Source of the DNA: Dioscorea cayenensis subsp. rotundata
Lineage: Eukaryota; Streptophyta; Magnoliopsida; Dioscoreales; Dioscoreaceae
Direction: 5' to 3'
DNA: 64,000 nucleotides
NCBI RefSeq assembly: GCF_009730915.1
Contig: NC_052489.1
Location: forward strand, 31,303,916-31,367,915
Shown: positions 36,001 through 47,340 of the stretch, piece by piece
Layout of the letters: every line of letters starts with the position of its first letter
Numbering within the stretch: position 1 is the first letter of the stretch
Notes under the pieces: model-generated
The model's database searches: none
What the model was told of the DNA's origin: nothing
Seen by the model: only the letters and a program-made list of their open reading frames with translations
Made by a program: the position numbers and the translations under genes

Positions 36001-37560
36001 TGGAAGTAATTCTGGCAGCTGCCATCCCACAAACTACATCACCAAGGGTTAGAGCAGCAGGATATCCAGCATCACGCAGACTGTCGGTGCTCAAAACCTG
36101 TAGAATCCATATGATTCTCTTCAAGCCAGTGAGGCAATGTCTCTAATCTCAGTTTCAGTTGGGGTCCAGCCAAGCCTCCAAAATCTCATTTTCGTACAAA
36201 AGGGCAGCACCATCACATTTCACTAGATCCATAACATTTGGACTCTGTGTCATGATGCCTACAGGTGTAGCATCTCTGAGCAACATGTCACACAGCAGTG
36301 TCTGGGTTTTTCAGGATGTTCTTCTCGCGGAGCTGATTCTCTAAATCAAATTCCTTGTTGACATGGATGGCAAACACCTGCATCAAGAATTCACAGGCAT
36401 ACCTTAAGGGGAAGGAACAAACCTTGGGCTTTCATGATGGCAAACAACAAGGCCCCCAAAGTCTCTTCCTCTTTTTGCTGCTGGGACTGTCCAGACTCCA
36501 AGTTCTCACATTCCTCCTCCCCTTCATTCCACCACCACTGCCATAACCAGAGATGCTATAGAGTTCATGTTCTCCATATACTGCAAGTGACAACTGTGAG
36601 GGGGCTCTAAGTGTAGAACCACAGAAGGTCAGATCAGAAGGCAGCTTCTCGTCTTGATAAATCTTTATGAGGCCTCGCACGACAATCACAAATCATCCGG
36701 ATCTTGCTCTTCAGGAAAAGGAATCTAGCAGCCTGGGGAATATCTGTAGCTGGATAATACAGGCCTTGGTAAGACTCAATCCCGGCTTTGTGATTTCTCG
36801 AAGACCTCTCCATGGTCATCTTCATGGAACCTATAAACCATTACCCTGTCACTAGCCAGTGAGTTCAAAGACTTCTTCAATCACTGTTTCACAAAGTCTC
36901 TCTATACTACCACCAGGCAATGATTGCAACCGGGCTATTGCTTAGCAGCGAGCTTATATGATTGAAGGGCCCCCCACAGCGGTCATGGGCAACTCAGAAG
37001 GCTTCACTGGCTCAAAATCAACAATCAAACAAGCAGTCACCCGATGTATGATTGCATAGAAGGGCTTACCAGATGTTTTTACAGTGGACTAAAAATAGGA
37101 TTGAGAAGAGAGACCTCCGGGTAACCTAAGGCCTTCTGCAGTGCTGCAGTACTAGGAGAAGTAAAAATGCTCCTCACATCAGTTCCGATACCAAGCGTAA
37201 GGGTGTTCTCCTACGCTTGGCACAGCATGACTGACCATGGTGAGCATCTCGGGGAATTCTCAGAGTAAGCTATGACCTTAAATGTCTTCTCATCAAGGGC
37301 TAACAAAGCAGCCAAACGGCTGGATTAGCTTCCCTTTCTGAATGTGCTGTAGGTATGCAGTGACTTTTCTCCGACTTCTTGGGGTCAGGAGATGATCCCT
37401 TAGTGTGCCACAATTGACTGGGAATAATCAAACGAGGTGCCGAACTCTTCAAACTCTGCATCAAGTTTGGCATCTACCGTTGTCTGGGCTATGATTCTAG
37501 CGCTGTGTCTACTTCTGTTGGAACTAGCATGAAGAATTTTGCAGGTCGAGAGGAAGACAT
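33030..37560 (-). CDS. PHYC: Phytochrome C apoprotein, reading frame interrupted by indels
   Basis: Red/far-red photoreceptor; dimeric, moves to the nucleus on light activation. Four exons on the minus strand, as in known phytochromes: about 35487-37560, 34485-35312, 33704-33994 and 33030-33349. Visible blocks: [20 protein letters not shown] (N-terminal extension), [20 protein letters not shown] (GAF), STLRAP followed by the chromophore Cys (about 36590-36604), [15 protein letters not shown] (PHY), [14 protein letters not shown] and LLGEVFGS (PAS), [15 protein letters not shown] and [15 protein letters not shown] (kinase-related). The last two motifs and VVCGMAA match PHYC better than PHYA/B as I recall those families. 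At least eight 1-base indels break exon 1, for example CCCCC at 36600-36604, plus one at 33183-33187. Exon 3 is clean. The protein between breaks is well conserved. Confidence 0.9.
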
Positions 37561-38997
37561 TGTTTGTTGAGGACAATCAAAGAAAACTGAAATACTGGAA
37601 CTAGGAAAGAGATGATGTTTTGAAACAAGTTTTATTTCACACTAAGAAGAAGTGGCAACAGCCGGGATAAACAATAGAATCAGAAAGCTAATGAAGGAAG
37701 TTAGCAAGGAGACAATTTGAACAAAAAGGCCAAAAGAGGAGAGGCTGCAGCTCGAGGAATAGAATAAAAGGAGCAGCAAAGTTAGAATTCATATATTTCC
37801 ACAGGATCAGAGTGCACTGACACACACCAAGCATCATCAACTGCGAATGGTGTACATGAAAATCAGAAATGTTAAGAAGTATACTGAAAGCAGAAATTGC
37901 AAACATATGATCAATCAAAAGGGCTGGCATATAAAAAGAAAAAGAGAAGCATGATTACAACAACAACAACTCACCGGTCAGAGCAAGATAACGCTCGATC
38001 AACGACTGTGGAAGAGCTAATCACAGAAAGGTTAGAGCTTTTTGATGCAAAGGGTGTAAGGAACTTCAATCGTTGGAAGACCTGTGCGTCAAAAACCACC
38101 TTTTTCATCAACAGCGCAAGTACAAGAATGAAAAAGTAGTCTAAATCCTAAAACGCAGAGAAAGCCAAGATGAGAAGAAACACAAATACCTCAAAAAGAG
38201 TCCAGTAGAGGCAGAACCGAAGAACGACACAACCCACCACAAGTTCGAAAGAGCTTTTCAAAGGGCAAACAATCTTAAAGAGCCACCTGAAATTCCATTC
38301 TAGAAAACAAAACACTGGTTTTTGCAGCAAAGGCCAAAACAAAGATAGACGGAATGGAGTGGTGGATCAAAAAGAAAGAGAAAGAGCAGGTGCAAAGCTA
38401 CGAAACTCTAGTGTATGAGAAAGAGAGTAAAAAGGAGACAGTTTAGAATGAATCCCTGACCCCACTCTTGCCTCCTTGAGAAAATTAAATTAGGAAATAG
38501 GAACCGTGATACTAAAGGAAACAAGATCAAACACCGTCAAAGCCCTCGCAAAGCATTCGATCGGCGAAAAGGATGTCAGGACCACAGGTATGGCCTGGCG
38601 AATTGTGGAAGGTGTGGGTGAGGGCGCTGGCGCTGGCGCTGAGCGCAGAGGAGTGGAGCAAACAGGCACCTCCTCCTCCGTGCCCGATGAATTCACTGCC
38701 CAGCCGACAAAATCCATCACAAAACAGCAGTTTTATGCCAGCACCACCACCAACACCAACACCAACAATATAATACTCTGCACCAATTAAAAACAAAGCC
38801 CACTTGAGGATGCGATTTATTTTCCCAGGCCCCTCGCCTCGATTGATTGATAATTATAAATTAATCCACCCACTTCAATTCTTCCGCTATTGCTTCTTGT
38901 ACTTGTTGGAGCTGTTGATGACAGCTTGAGGAGGGAGAACGAGAGCTGAAACAAAAAGAAAGACAGGAGATGAAAGTGAGATCATTGGACATGGTAG

Positions 38998-38999
<2 letters not shown>
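37561..38999 (-). promoter_or_regulatory. PHYC 5' flank, probable leader
   Basis: No coding signature could be recognised despite several overlapping short frames on both strands (38490-38796). Position and AG-rich composition suit a phytochrome 5' leader, which in this family often contains an intron, but no splice junction could be fixed. This is inference from position. Confidence 0.3.

Positions 39000-39030
<31 letters not shown>
39000..39030. repeat. (CA)n microsatellite
   Basis: About 15 CA units on the plus strand in the region upstream of PHYC. Confidence 0.9.
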
Positions 39031-39033
<3 letters not shown>

Positions 39034-39793
39034 CATACAAGGACGACTGCCATGTAATATTTTTACGAACGAAAAAAAGATGGGCCAACGAGACCGACAG
39101 GTAGTTCCGAAAAGAAAATCAGGATAACAAGATTAATCCGTTGAGCAACAGTAGTATCCAGGAAACAAAGTAAATATAAAAACAACAATCAAAATTGTTA
39201 GTATTTCTATTTCGTGTGAATTAATGTATCGAATGAACCTGTCAAGAGAGGTGAATATAATTACTTATGAGTTAATTTTTAACAATAATTTGAACCTTCA
39301 TTATTCTGCATGTACACGAGAAATTCATATTAGTATTTTTAATTAATTATTTATTTATTTATTTATTTTTTTGTCTTTTGATAGGAGAGATTATTAACTG
39401 ACTGAGAAATTCAGCATGATGCAGGAAAAGGAAGAGGGCCTGGAGGAGGCCCATAGAGGTTAATGATAAAAAGGAACAGGTAGACGAGTAGCAGCAGATG
39501 GGATCACAAGCATGCCAGGCCATTTAGGATAAAAAGGACTGCTGTTCACGTGCAAACCATATGCCCCGTCAGCTCTCTACTCCCATCACTATCATTTCCA
39601 TCACGACCCCTCCCAAGTACACTACACATCATCAGACCACCGACTCACACCGCGACACCACTTCCATCTCCATTTTCATTTTTCATTTTCATTTTATCTT
39701 TTCTGCTTAATTATTCTGTTTTTCCAAAAACATTTATATTTTTACTGACCTGATTGAGACATATCACCGCCGTGTCTCCCGCTCATACAATAT

Positions 39794-39836
<43 letters not shown>

Positions 39837-40392
39837 CAAGCTTACGTCCTTTGTATTTACTACCTTTTTATATATATATATATATATTGGCGGGAAGATA
39901 AGCGCATGTTATCACATTATTATTCCATTAATCCGTCCAAGGTCTCGATTAGACAGTCACCAATTTGAGACTTTCTGCTAGGCACTGCCATAAAGTAGCA
40001 AATCCAATCACATGTGGGGTTATCCTTTCCCAAGACCTTTGTTATAGTAAATAAAAATACTACTATATATGGTTGGGAACACCAAAGATGGTCCCCAGCA
40101 CTTGCAGTAACTGTTCATACTTTATCCAGCACTGAGCACAAACCACCATGCATGAGTACTCAAACTAATGACCTGGATTCACTAATAAGACTTAATTTAT
40201 GAATACTGATATTTATAATAATAAAATCATGAATATATTAAAAGAAACATCATGCAACACCACTAAAGAAATTTTATTAAAACAAAGAGAAAGAAAAGAA
40301 AAACCAGTATTAACTACTAAAAGTTATTGGTTAGTGATTAATTACAGCAGTCACCTTGGTAACAGTTAAGTGGTCAAGACGCTTAACTATAA
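39031..40392. other. Intergenic DNA with TA microsatellites
   Basis: AT-rich. TA runs at 39796-39832 and 39870-39888, and ATTT runs near 39340-39370. No gene or RNA recognised. Confidence 0.5.
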
Positions 40393-41263
40393 GGGGGCGT
40401 TTGGTTCACAGTAATGATATATTACTAGTAGTAATGAGATTACCATAGTAATATGATCGGAATATTATACGTTCTGGGAATGATTATAGTAAATGTAGGA
40501 TTCACCATGTTTGGCTGACAATTTATATTACTGGTAATCTTCATTACCTATGTTTGGTTAGTCAGTAGTAATCACGCTCGATGTAATATGTCAAATTTAC
40601 CAAAATACGCCCTTACATATAAAATTTTGAAAAATATAATTTAAAGTATTTTAGATAAATAAATAATTAAATTATAATATTAAAAATTATTTTTCACATT
40701 TTTAAAAAATACCTTTGTATTTTATCAAAAATACCCCTATGTATAAAATTTTTAAAAATATAATTTAAAGTATTTAAACTAAATAAATAATTTAAATTAC
40801 AATATCAAAATTAGTACAATTTTTAAATACCTTTGTATTTACCAAAATACCCCTATGTATAAAAATTTGAACAACTTAATTTCAAGTATTTAGGATAAAA
40901 TAAATAATTTAAATTATAATATCAAAATTATACAATTTTAAATACCATCTGTATTTACCAAAATACCCCCTACATATAAAAATTTGACTTAATTTAAAGG
41001 TATTTTAGATAAATAAATAATTAGATTTATAAATATAAAAGATAATTTTTTCACAATTTTTAAAATATATATTTGTATTTATCAAAATATCCTCATTATA
41101 AAAATTTGAAAAACTTAATTTAAAAGTATTTAGATAAATAAATAATTAAATTATAATATTAAAAATAATAAAGGAAAATAAAAACTATGGAGTTAAATAA
41201 GAATTAGATTAAATGGTGGGGGTATAATTGGAAAAAATCGTATGATTACCCAACTTGGTAATC
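40393..41263 (+). mobile_element. PIF/Harbinger-like MITE, right end lost in the gap
   Basis: It starts GGGGGCGTTTGGTTCACAG directly after TAA, the start sequence and flanking trinucleotide typical of Tourist/PIF-Harbinger elements. The left subterminal part (40400-40600) has many TAAT/ATTA words such as AGTAATGATATATTACTAGT. The element runs into the assembly gap, so the right terminal repeat and duplication cannot be checked. No transposase is visible. Confidence 0.55.
40600..41175. repeat. About five tandem repeats of roughly 120 bp
   Basis: Each unit contains a TTTACCAAAATACCCC-like block, TATAAAATTTTGAA, TTTAAAGTATTT and AGATAAATAAATAATTAAAT. Units begin near 40608, 40720, 40838, 40958 and 41080 and are diverged. 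They are internal to the MITE-like element. Confidence 0.8.
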
Positions 41264-42263
41264 NNNNNNNNNNNNNNNNNNNNNNNNNNNNNNNNNNNNN
41301 NNNNNNNNNNNNNNNNNNNNNNNNNNNNNNNNNNNNNNNNNNNNNNNNNNNNNNNNNNNNNNNNNNNNNNNNNNNNNNNNNNNNNNNNNNNNNNNNNNNN
41401 NNNNNNNNNNNNNNNNNNNNNNNNNNNNNNNNNNNNNNNNNNNNNNNNNNNNNNNNNNNNNNNNNNNNNNNNNNNNNNNNNNNNNNNNNNNNNNNNNNNN
41501 NNNNNNNNNNNNNNNNNNNNNNNNNNNNNNNNNNNNNNNNNNNNNNNNNNNNNNNNNNNNNNNNNNNNNNNNNNNNNNNNNNNNNNNNNNNNNNNNNNNN
41601 NNNNNNNNNNNNNNNNNNNNNNNNNNNNNNNNNNNNNNNNNNNNNNNNNNNNNNNNNNNNNNNNNNNNNNNNNNNNNNNNNNNNNNNNNNNNNNNNNNNN
41701 NNNNNNNNNNNNNNNNNNNNNNNNNNNNNNNNNNNNNNNNNNNNNNNNNNNNNNNNNNNNNNNNNNNNNNNNNNNNNNNNNNNNNNNNNNNNNNNNNNNN
41801 NNNNNNNNNNNNNNNNNNNNNNNNNNNNNNNNNNNNNNNNNNNNNNNNNNNNNNNNNNNNNNNNNNNNNNNNNNNNNNNNNNNNNNNNNNNNNNNNNNNN
41901 NNNNNNNNNNNNNNNNNNNNNNNNNNNNNNNNNNNNNNNNNNNNNNNNNNNNNNNNNNNNNNNNNNNNNNNNNNNNNNNNNNNNNNNNNNNNNNNNNNNN
42001 NNNNNNNNNNNNNNNNNNNNNNNNNNNNNNNNNNNNNNNNNNNNNNNNNNNNNNNNNNNNNNNNNNNNNNNNNNNNNNNNNNNNNNNNNNNNNNNNNNNN
42101 NNNNNNNNNNNNNNNNNNNNNNNNNNNNNNNNNNNNNNNNNNNNNNNNNNNNNNNNNNNNNNNNNNNNNNNNNNNNNNNNNNNNNNNNNNNNNNNNNNNN
42201 NNNNNNNNNNNNNNNNNNNNNNNNNNNNNNNNNNNNNNNNNNNNNNNNNNNNNNNNNNNNNNN
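41264..42263. other. Assembly gap (1000 N)
   Basis: Exactly 1000 N, a conventional placeholder, so the true size is unknown. It falls at the outer end of the left arm of a large inverted repeat, a structure that often defeats assembly. Confidence 1.
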
Positions 42264-45200
42264 GGAAGATGGGGAAAGAGTGAGGTTATATTATTATTGG
42301 CATATACGAAATTGGTGCCATTATGGTCCATATTATGGCTCATAACCAGCGGTTCATGTTATGATAATAGTTGCCAATATATATTACACCAGAAATGGCT
42401 GGTACCACAATAATTCCAAGGCGGAGCACCATATTGACAGACAGGTCACTTATTCCAACAAGGGGTAATGGTGTCTCTTCTGGCAATGTATCTCATAAGG
42501 ATGCCAAATATAGTGCTTCCCATTGGGGCTTTGGGGTATCCTGGTCATCAAAAACACAAATCATGGAAGGAATTTCACTAATTGAGATGGAAGAAAACAA
42601 TTAGTCCAATTGACAAGACAATTCCAAGAAAATAGATAATTTTGAAAATGCATTTAGAAGACAACTTAAAGAAAACAAAATAAATATAGAATATATATTT
42701 CAAACACATATCAATTTTATTTAGAGATTCTGAATAAATTAGTATATTGGAGAAGTTTGAAAATAATAACGTCTGGGGAAAATAAAACACACGAACAATT
42801 ATATTTAAAGATAGTTCGATTACACAGAGGTAGAATACAATAAAGACTGAAGAATGGTATCGAGAATCAAGGATATTAAGAAAACAAACAAAACCATCAA
42901 AGGAAAGATTATGTTGGTAAAGGAAATACAGACAAAAAACAATATTGGATACCCTTAGTATACAAAATAGCCCAATAAACAAGAAAACATAAAAATAAAA
43001 AGGCAATTAAAAAAATCTAAAAATGATAATATTAAGAAAACATACTATGAAAGAAGATATCAACTAAGAAAAAGGAGATGTTTTCTTTGGTGTCAACGAA
43101 AAGGTCATTATGCAGATAGCATGTTTACAAAAAAAAAAAAAAATCTAAAATGATGTGGGATCACAAAATAGAGAATTGTCTGGAGTAGATGAGGATCAAC
43201 TGCATACCATCTAAGTAGTAATGGCATGATTCAAAATATGGAAAAGTTAGTCTTCAAGAAATATCAATAATATTTAAAAATTATTAAGAGACAAAAAGTT
43301 TATATCAAAAGGAATTACTATTAAAATGAGGAAGGATCTAAAATAGTATTAAAGACAATTAAAAAGAAAGTATTAAGATTATAAGATAGAAAATTTTTAT
43401 GGAGCACCTGTAGAATACATGCAACAAATATAGTATCCTTGTTACATAAAGAAGATATATGGAAAACAACTAGAAAATGACCCAGCCAAAAAGACGAAAG
43501 AGGTTACTTTTTATTTATTGGAGCATTTAGGAATTATGTTTATAAAGTTTTACTGAGATAGTTTTGAAACATAGGAAACAGATAGTTCTTCAAGATAATA
43601 AATTTTAGATGATAGAATGACAACAGAAAGCATGTCAGGATTCCTAAATTATGGGGTTGGCATTAAATAATTAAACCTTGGTACGGTATTAAGATTAAAT
43701 TCAAGATTTGAAAAGGAAAAACTAACGAAAGAAAATAGACCGTGTACCACAGAACATATGAGCTCTAAGTAATAATTTATATTGTAGTAAATTTTATTTT
43801 GAAGAAATGAATACTTTCAATACCTGAATTATTTGAGGGGTAGTAGTGTAGATTATCCATCATAATTTGCTAGAAATTTAAATAACATAAATTTTGATTT
43901 TGATATTGGGTAAAAGGTGCAATAGAGTGTAAATGAAAATAATAGTAACAAAATTGAAATTGATTATTTGTGGGAAATAAATGTCAAAGAACTGCTATTA
44001 AAGAGTGTTAGTTAATATAGGTCAAGCCAAAACAAAATAATCCAAAGAAAACTATAAAAAGACAATATTTAGATGGTTTGACATGGCGACCAGGAAACAT
44101 AATTAAACTGAGCATCAGATACTTTTATCCGGAATTATTCCATACTTTAGTGTTGAAGGAAATCTTTATGAACCTTTATATTTATCAAATTTTGATGGAG
44201 AGTGATCTCCATGATCTCAAGAGATCTATAGTGTACCTATAAAAGTTAGTCATCAATTTACTATCACCTTATTTATACAGAATAAAGAAACCTTGATACA
44301 ACATTGTAGACTTAGCTTTTAAAGTGTTAGGTGTATTGCATGTATACATATATATACCTTTATATTTATATACATATACCTAGAGTATACACATTGTGTA
44401 CATCATTATTGTATTTATATGGGCTGTTTGTTCTAATGAGAAGTGCTTCATTCTCTTCTAATATTCTGTGTTATCTTATTTAACATGGTATCGTAGACCG
44501 GCCGATTCCTTGCCGGATTTCAGTCCGGTCCATGACGTCGACGTCTACCCTCTTTGTCGCCGTCCTTGTTTTCATTCCATCCTTGCTGGATTTTGTTTCT
44601 TCACTAGACGGAGTTTCACTGGATCCTCGCGTGGGACCAGTTCAGTTGGTGATCTTGTCCGCCTTGACGATCTGTTCTCATCAAGTTTTACTAGATCTCC
44701 TGATAAGCTCGGTTATTCAACGAAGCTTTGTCAACCTTAGTGGTTGTTCTTTTGGGTTTCTGCCATGTTGGCGTTGATGCGCTTCCCGTTGGCGCTCCTA
44801 CGACTTATCTTCTTCAGTCATTTGTCCGCCTTCTGAGCTTTGCACACCTTCACCGAGCCTTGTAAGCCTCGACGCCTTTGTGGCGTTTACAGTCTTTCCT
44901 GATTGCGGGTTAAGCAGAAAGTCCTTGTCTCGACAGTGCTCACGACTTTGATTCTCCGACCAAGACAAGATCGGTGTCAATAATTTTGAGGGGTCCTTTT
45001 CAGATTTCACTTAAAAAAAAAAAAATTAAAAAAAAATTTAAAAGTTAAAATTAAAAATTGCACGCCTTTCAGCATCCCAAATTCCAGAAATTTGCATTTT
45101 CTTCCTAGCCATTAAATCGGTTGTCTTATTTAACATAAAGTAAGTGAAACCCTACATTATCACAGATGAAGATGTTTATATAATTTATTGGACAAATATT

Positions 45201-45850
45201 TCAAATATGACAAGTCCATTCATATTTGCATCCTAATAGAATAAGTGATATAAAGAATATGAGATGGAAATATTCATGCAATTTTAGACTCTGGCTCAGG
45301 AGTTGTTTTAGTGAAACAATTTTGTCATCCACAGAAATATATTACAGTTAAGCTCACTTTTCAGGGATATGATATAAGTGAAAATGAGGTCTTTTGATGA
45401 AGGCATCAAGAACTGTAAAATAATTTGGTAGATATATTATTATGAAGGCCACCCTTTTATATAAGTTAAGGAGTCCATGTTGACATATTGCTTGGTCAAT
45501 TTTTTACAATTATTTCAACATATGTACAGAGGCAATTGCATCAAATTGATTATGACCTTGCAAACATATTGTTAAGATATATCTGCAAGATATTTTTTCG
45601 GTACTGCAGCCCAATAGCCTAGCGCAGAAAATGTATAACGTAGATGAAAAATTCCTAAAATAAAAAAAAAACCTATATTACAATTACAAATAGAAATATT
45701 ATTAGAACAATGCTACCAGAAAATCCATTAGCATTTGAGGAAAGGGCAAACCTTTTTCTGAAATACAGTTGAAAGACCGTAATAAAATAATTGTAAAACC
45801 AAGGCGATACAATGAAAGAGAGATTAGAGTTCAGGGTACAACTAACAAAG
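42264..45850 (+). mobile_element. Endogenous pararetrovirus-like copy, left arm
   Basis: Plus-strand copy of a Caulimoviridae-like sequence. Order: coding fragment (42371-42604), a Cys/His zinc-knuckle-like cluster near 43066-43125, further broken coding sequence to about 44310, a TATA-like box (44411-44420), a tRNA-Met-type primer site (44486-44497), a GC-rich leader (44500-45000), a retroviral-type aspartic protease region (about 45270-45480) and the first part of a reverse transcriptase (about 45690-45850). Multiple frameshifts and stops run throughout; the knuckle lacks its last zinc ligand in frame. The RT catalytic core and RNase H are absent, so it cannot be functional. The family call rests on the primer site, absence of integrase and LTRs, and RT/protease resemblance. 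Confidence 0.65.
44411..44497 (+). promoter_or_regulatory. Viral-type promoter and tRNA primer site, left arm
   Basis: TATA-like TATTTATATGG at 44413-44423, followed about 65 bp later by TGGTATCGTAGA (44486-44497), a mutated form of the tRNA-Met primer-binding site that is intact in the right arm. Confidence 0.6.
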
Positions 45851-47340
45851 GATTTACCCATGAACCGAGAAAAGTAAATGACTCTCATTTAAGTTTTCAA
45901 TGTATGTTCTATTGCAAATTTTTGGTTTTAAGATGATTTCCCAAAATACAATTGCTTGTATTAAGATATCCACATTTTCATATTGATAATAGTTTAAGTT
46001 GCACACAATAAGTTTCTTAAGAAGGCAAATTTTACTGCATATACTAAACATTTTCTCCATAAGTTCACCAATGCCAATATAACCAATCATCTCTACCTCA
46101 TACTTGAACTCTTTATCAAAATACATGATCTACATTCACAACAAGGTCCATGCGATAAAAATAGTTTTATAAATTAATAAAATAGGAAATTATAAAATGA
46201 AAAAAGGAATTTATACAAAAAGGGCACAAGGCAGCAATGACTGGCAATACATGCACTTTCTTCATACATAATATATTCAACGAAATAAGACAAGTCAAAG
46301 CGTCAAATAAGTGAGCATGCAAGAGAAAATGTTATGGTGAGAAGTGAGCACATTGATAAGCATGACGAAAGAGGGAACCAAGGCGCTCACATTAAAATGT
46401 TCCACAAGCTTAGTCACAACCTTCTTCCTTTATAGAACCATAGAACAAAAAAATTAACTATACGGCATCAAAACATATCAGAAAAAAAAGCTAAAGTAAA
46501 ACAATTCCAACAACCTTGATAGTTCTTCAAATTAGTGGCGCTAGTACTCTGTGATCTTGCACTTTAAGTATTCTTAAATTACCAAGTTTCATGCTTTCAA
46601 TCATAGGCATGTGTAGTTTTTTCACCAACTAAATGCATAATGGATAACCCATCTATAATCAACCAAATAAAAAGCATGTGCATGATCCTGATGGAACATG
46701 ATTTGTTACGATGTCAAGACATTCTGAGATTCAAGATTACATAGGAAAATGCATAATACAACAAACTAGAACCAAAATATTGTAATTTTAGACTTTACAG
46801 ATACCAAGTTGACCAAATATGCATGAGCATGGAAGCACACACATAGTAGAAGGAACTTGATATAATTACCATAATGACTAAATTATTGAATCTTATAGTA
46901 AAAAACAAATGATATATGACTGGTTGTACACATTAACTTGAGGTAAAAAACAAAGATTAAGTAATGTCAATATCCAAGAAGTCATCAATTAACAATTAAA
47001 AATCATTACAACAATAAAACATGGATCTCCATGTTCTACCAATGTTGCAGTGGAGATCATATAATTAACATTTAACGAGCAACTTTAGGTAGAAACTGTC
47101 ATGAGGATGTGTAAAATTAAATTAGCCACTCTAACTAAAATGACCATATGCGACTGCTATGAGGACTCTAAGATTTTCTACATGGATCTCCATGTTAAAC
47201 CAATGTTGCAATGGAGATCATACAATTAACATTTAACCAACAACTTTAAGTACAAAATGTCATGAGGATGTGTAAAATTAAATGAGCAAGTCTAACTAAA
47301 ATGGCCATATGTGACTACTATGAGGTCTCTGAGATTTGTC
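45851..47340. other. Spacer of the large inverted repeat
   Basis: About 1.5 kb of AT-rich sequence that does not match itself in inverted orientation. No gene recognised. It holds a 161-bp tandem duplication at its right end. If the locus is transcribed across both arms, this would be the hairpin loop. Confidence 0.6.
47019..47340. repeat. 161-bp tandem duplication
   Basis: Two copies start with the inverted-repeat word ACATGGATCTCCATGT at 47019 and 47180. They share CCAATGTTGCA, TGGAGATCATA, AACATTTAAC and TGTCATGAGGATGTGTAAAA. Confidence 0.9.

Noticed and set aside
38490-38796. Overlapping 66-94-codon frames on both strands
   Set aside because: Low-complexity Ala/Pro/Thr composition in a phytochrome leader region and no domain.
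41242-42345. Long open frames of over 340 codons on both strands
   Set aside because: They consist of undefined residues read through the 1000-N gap.
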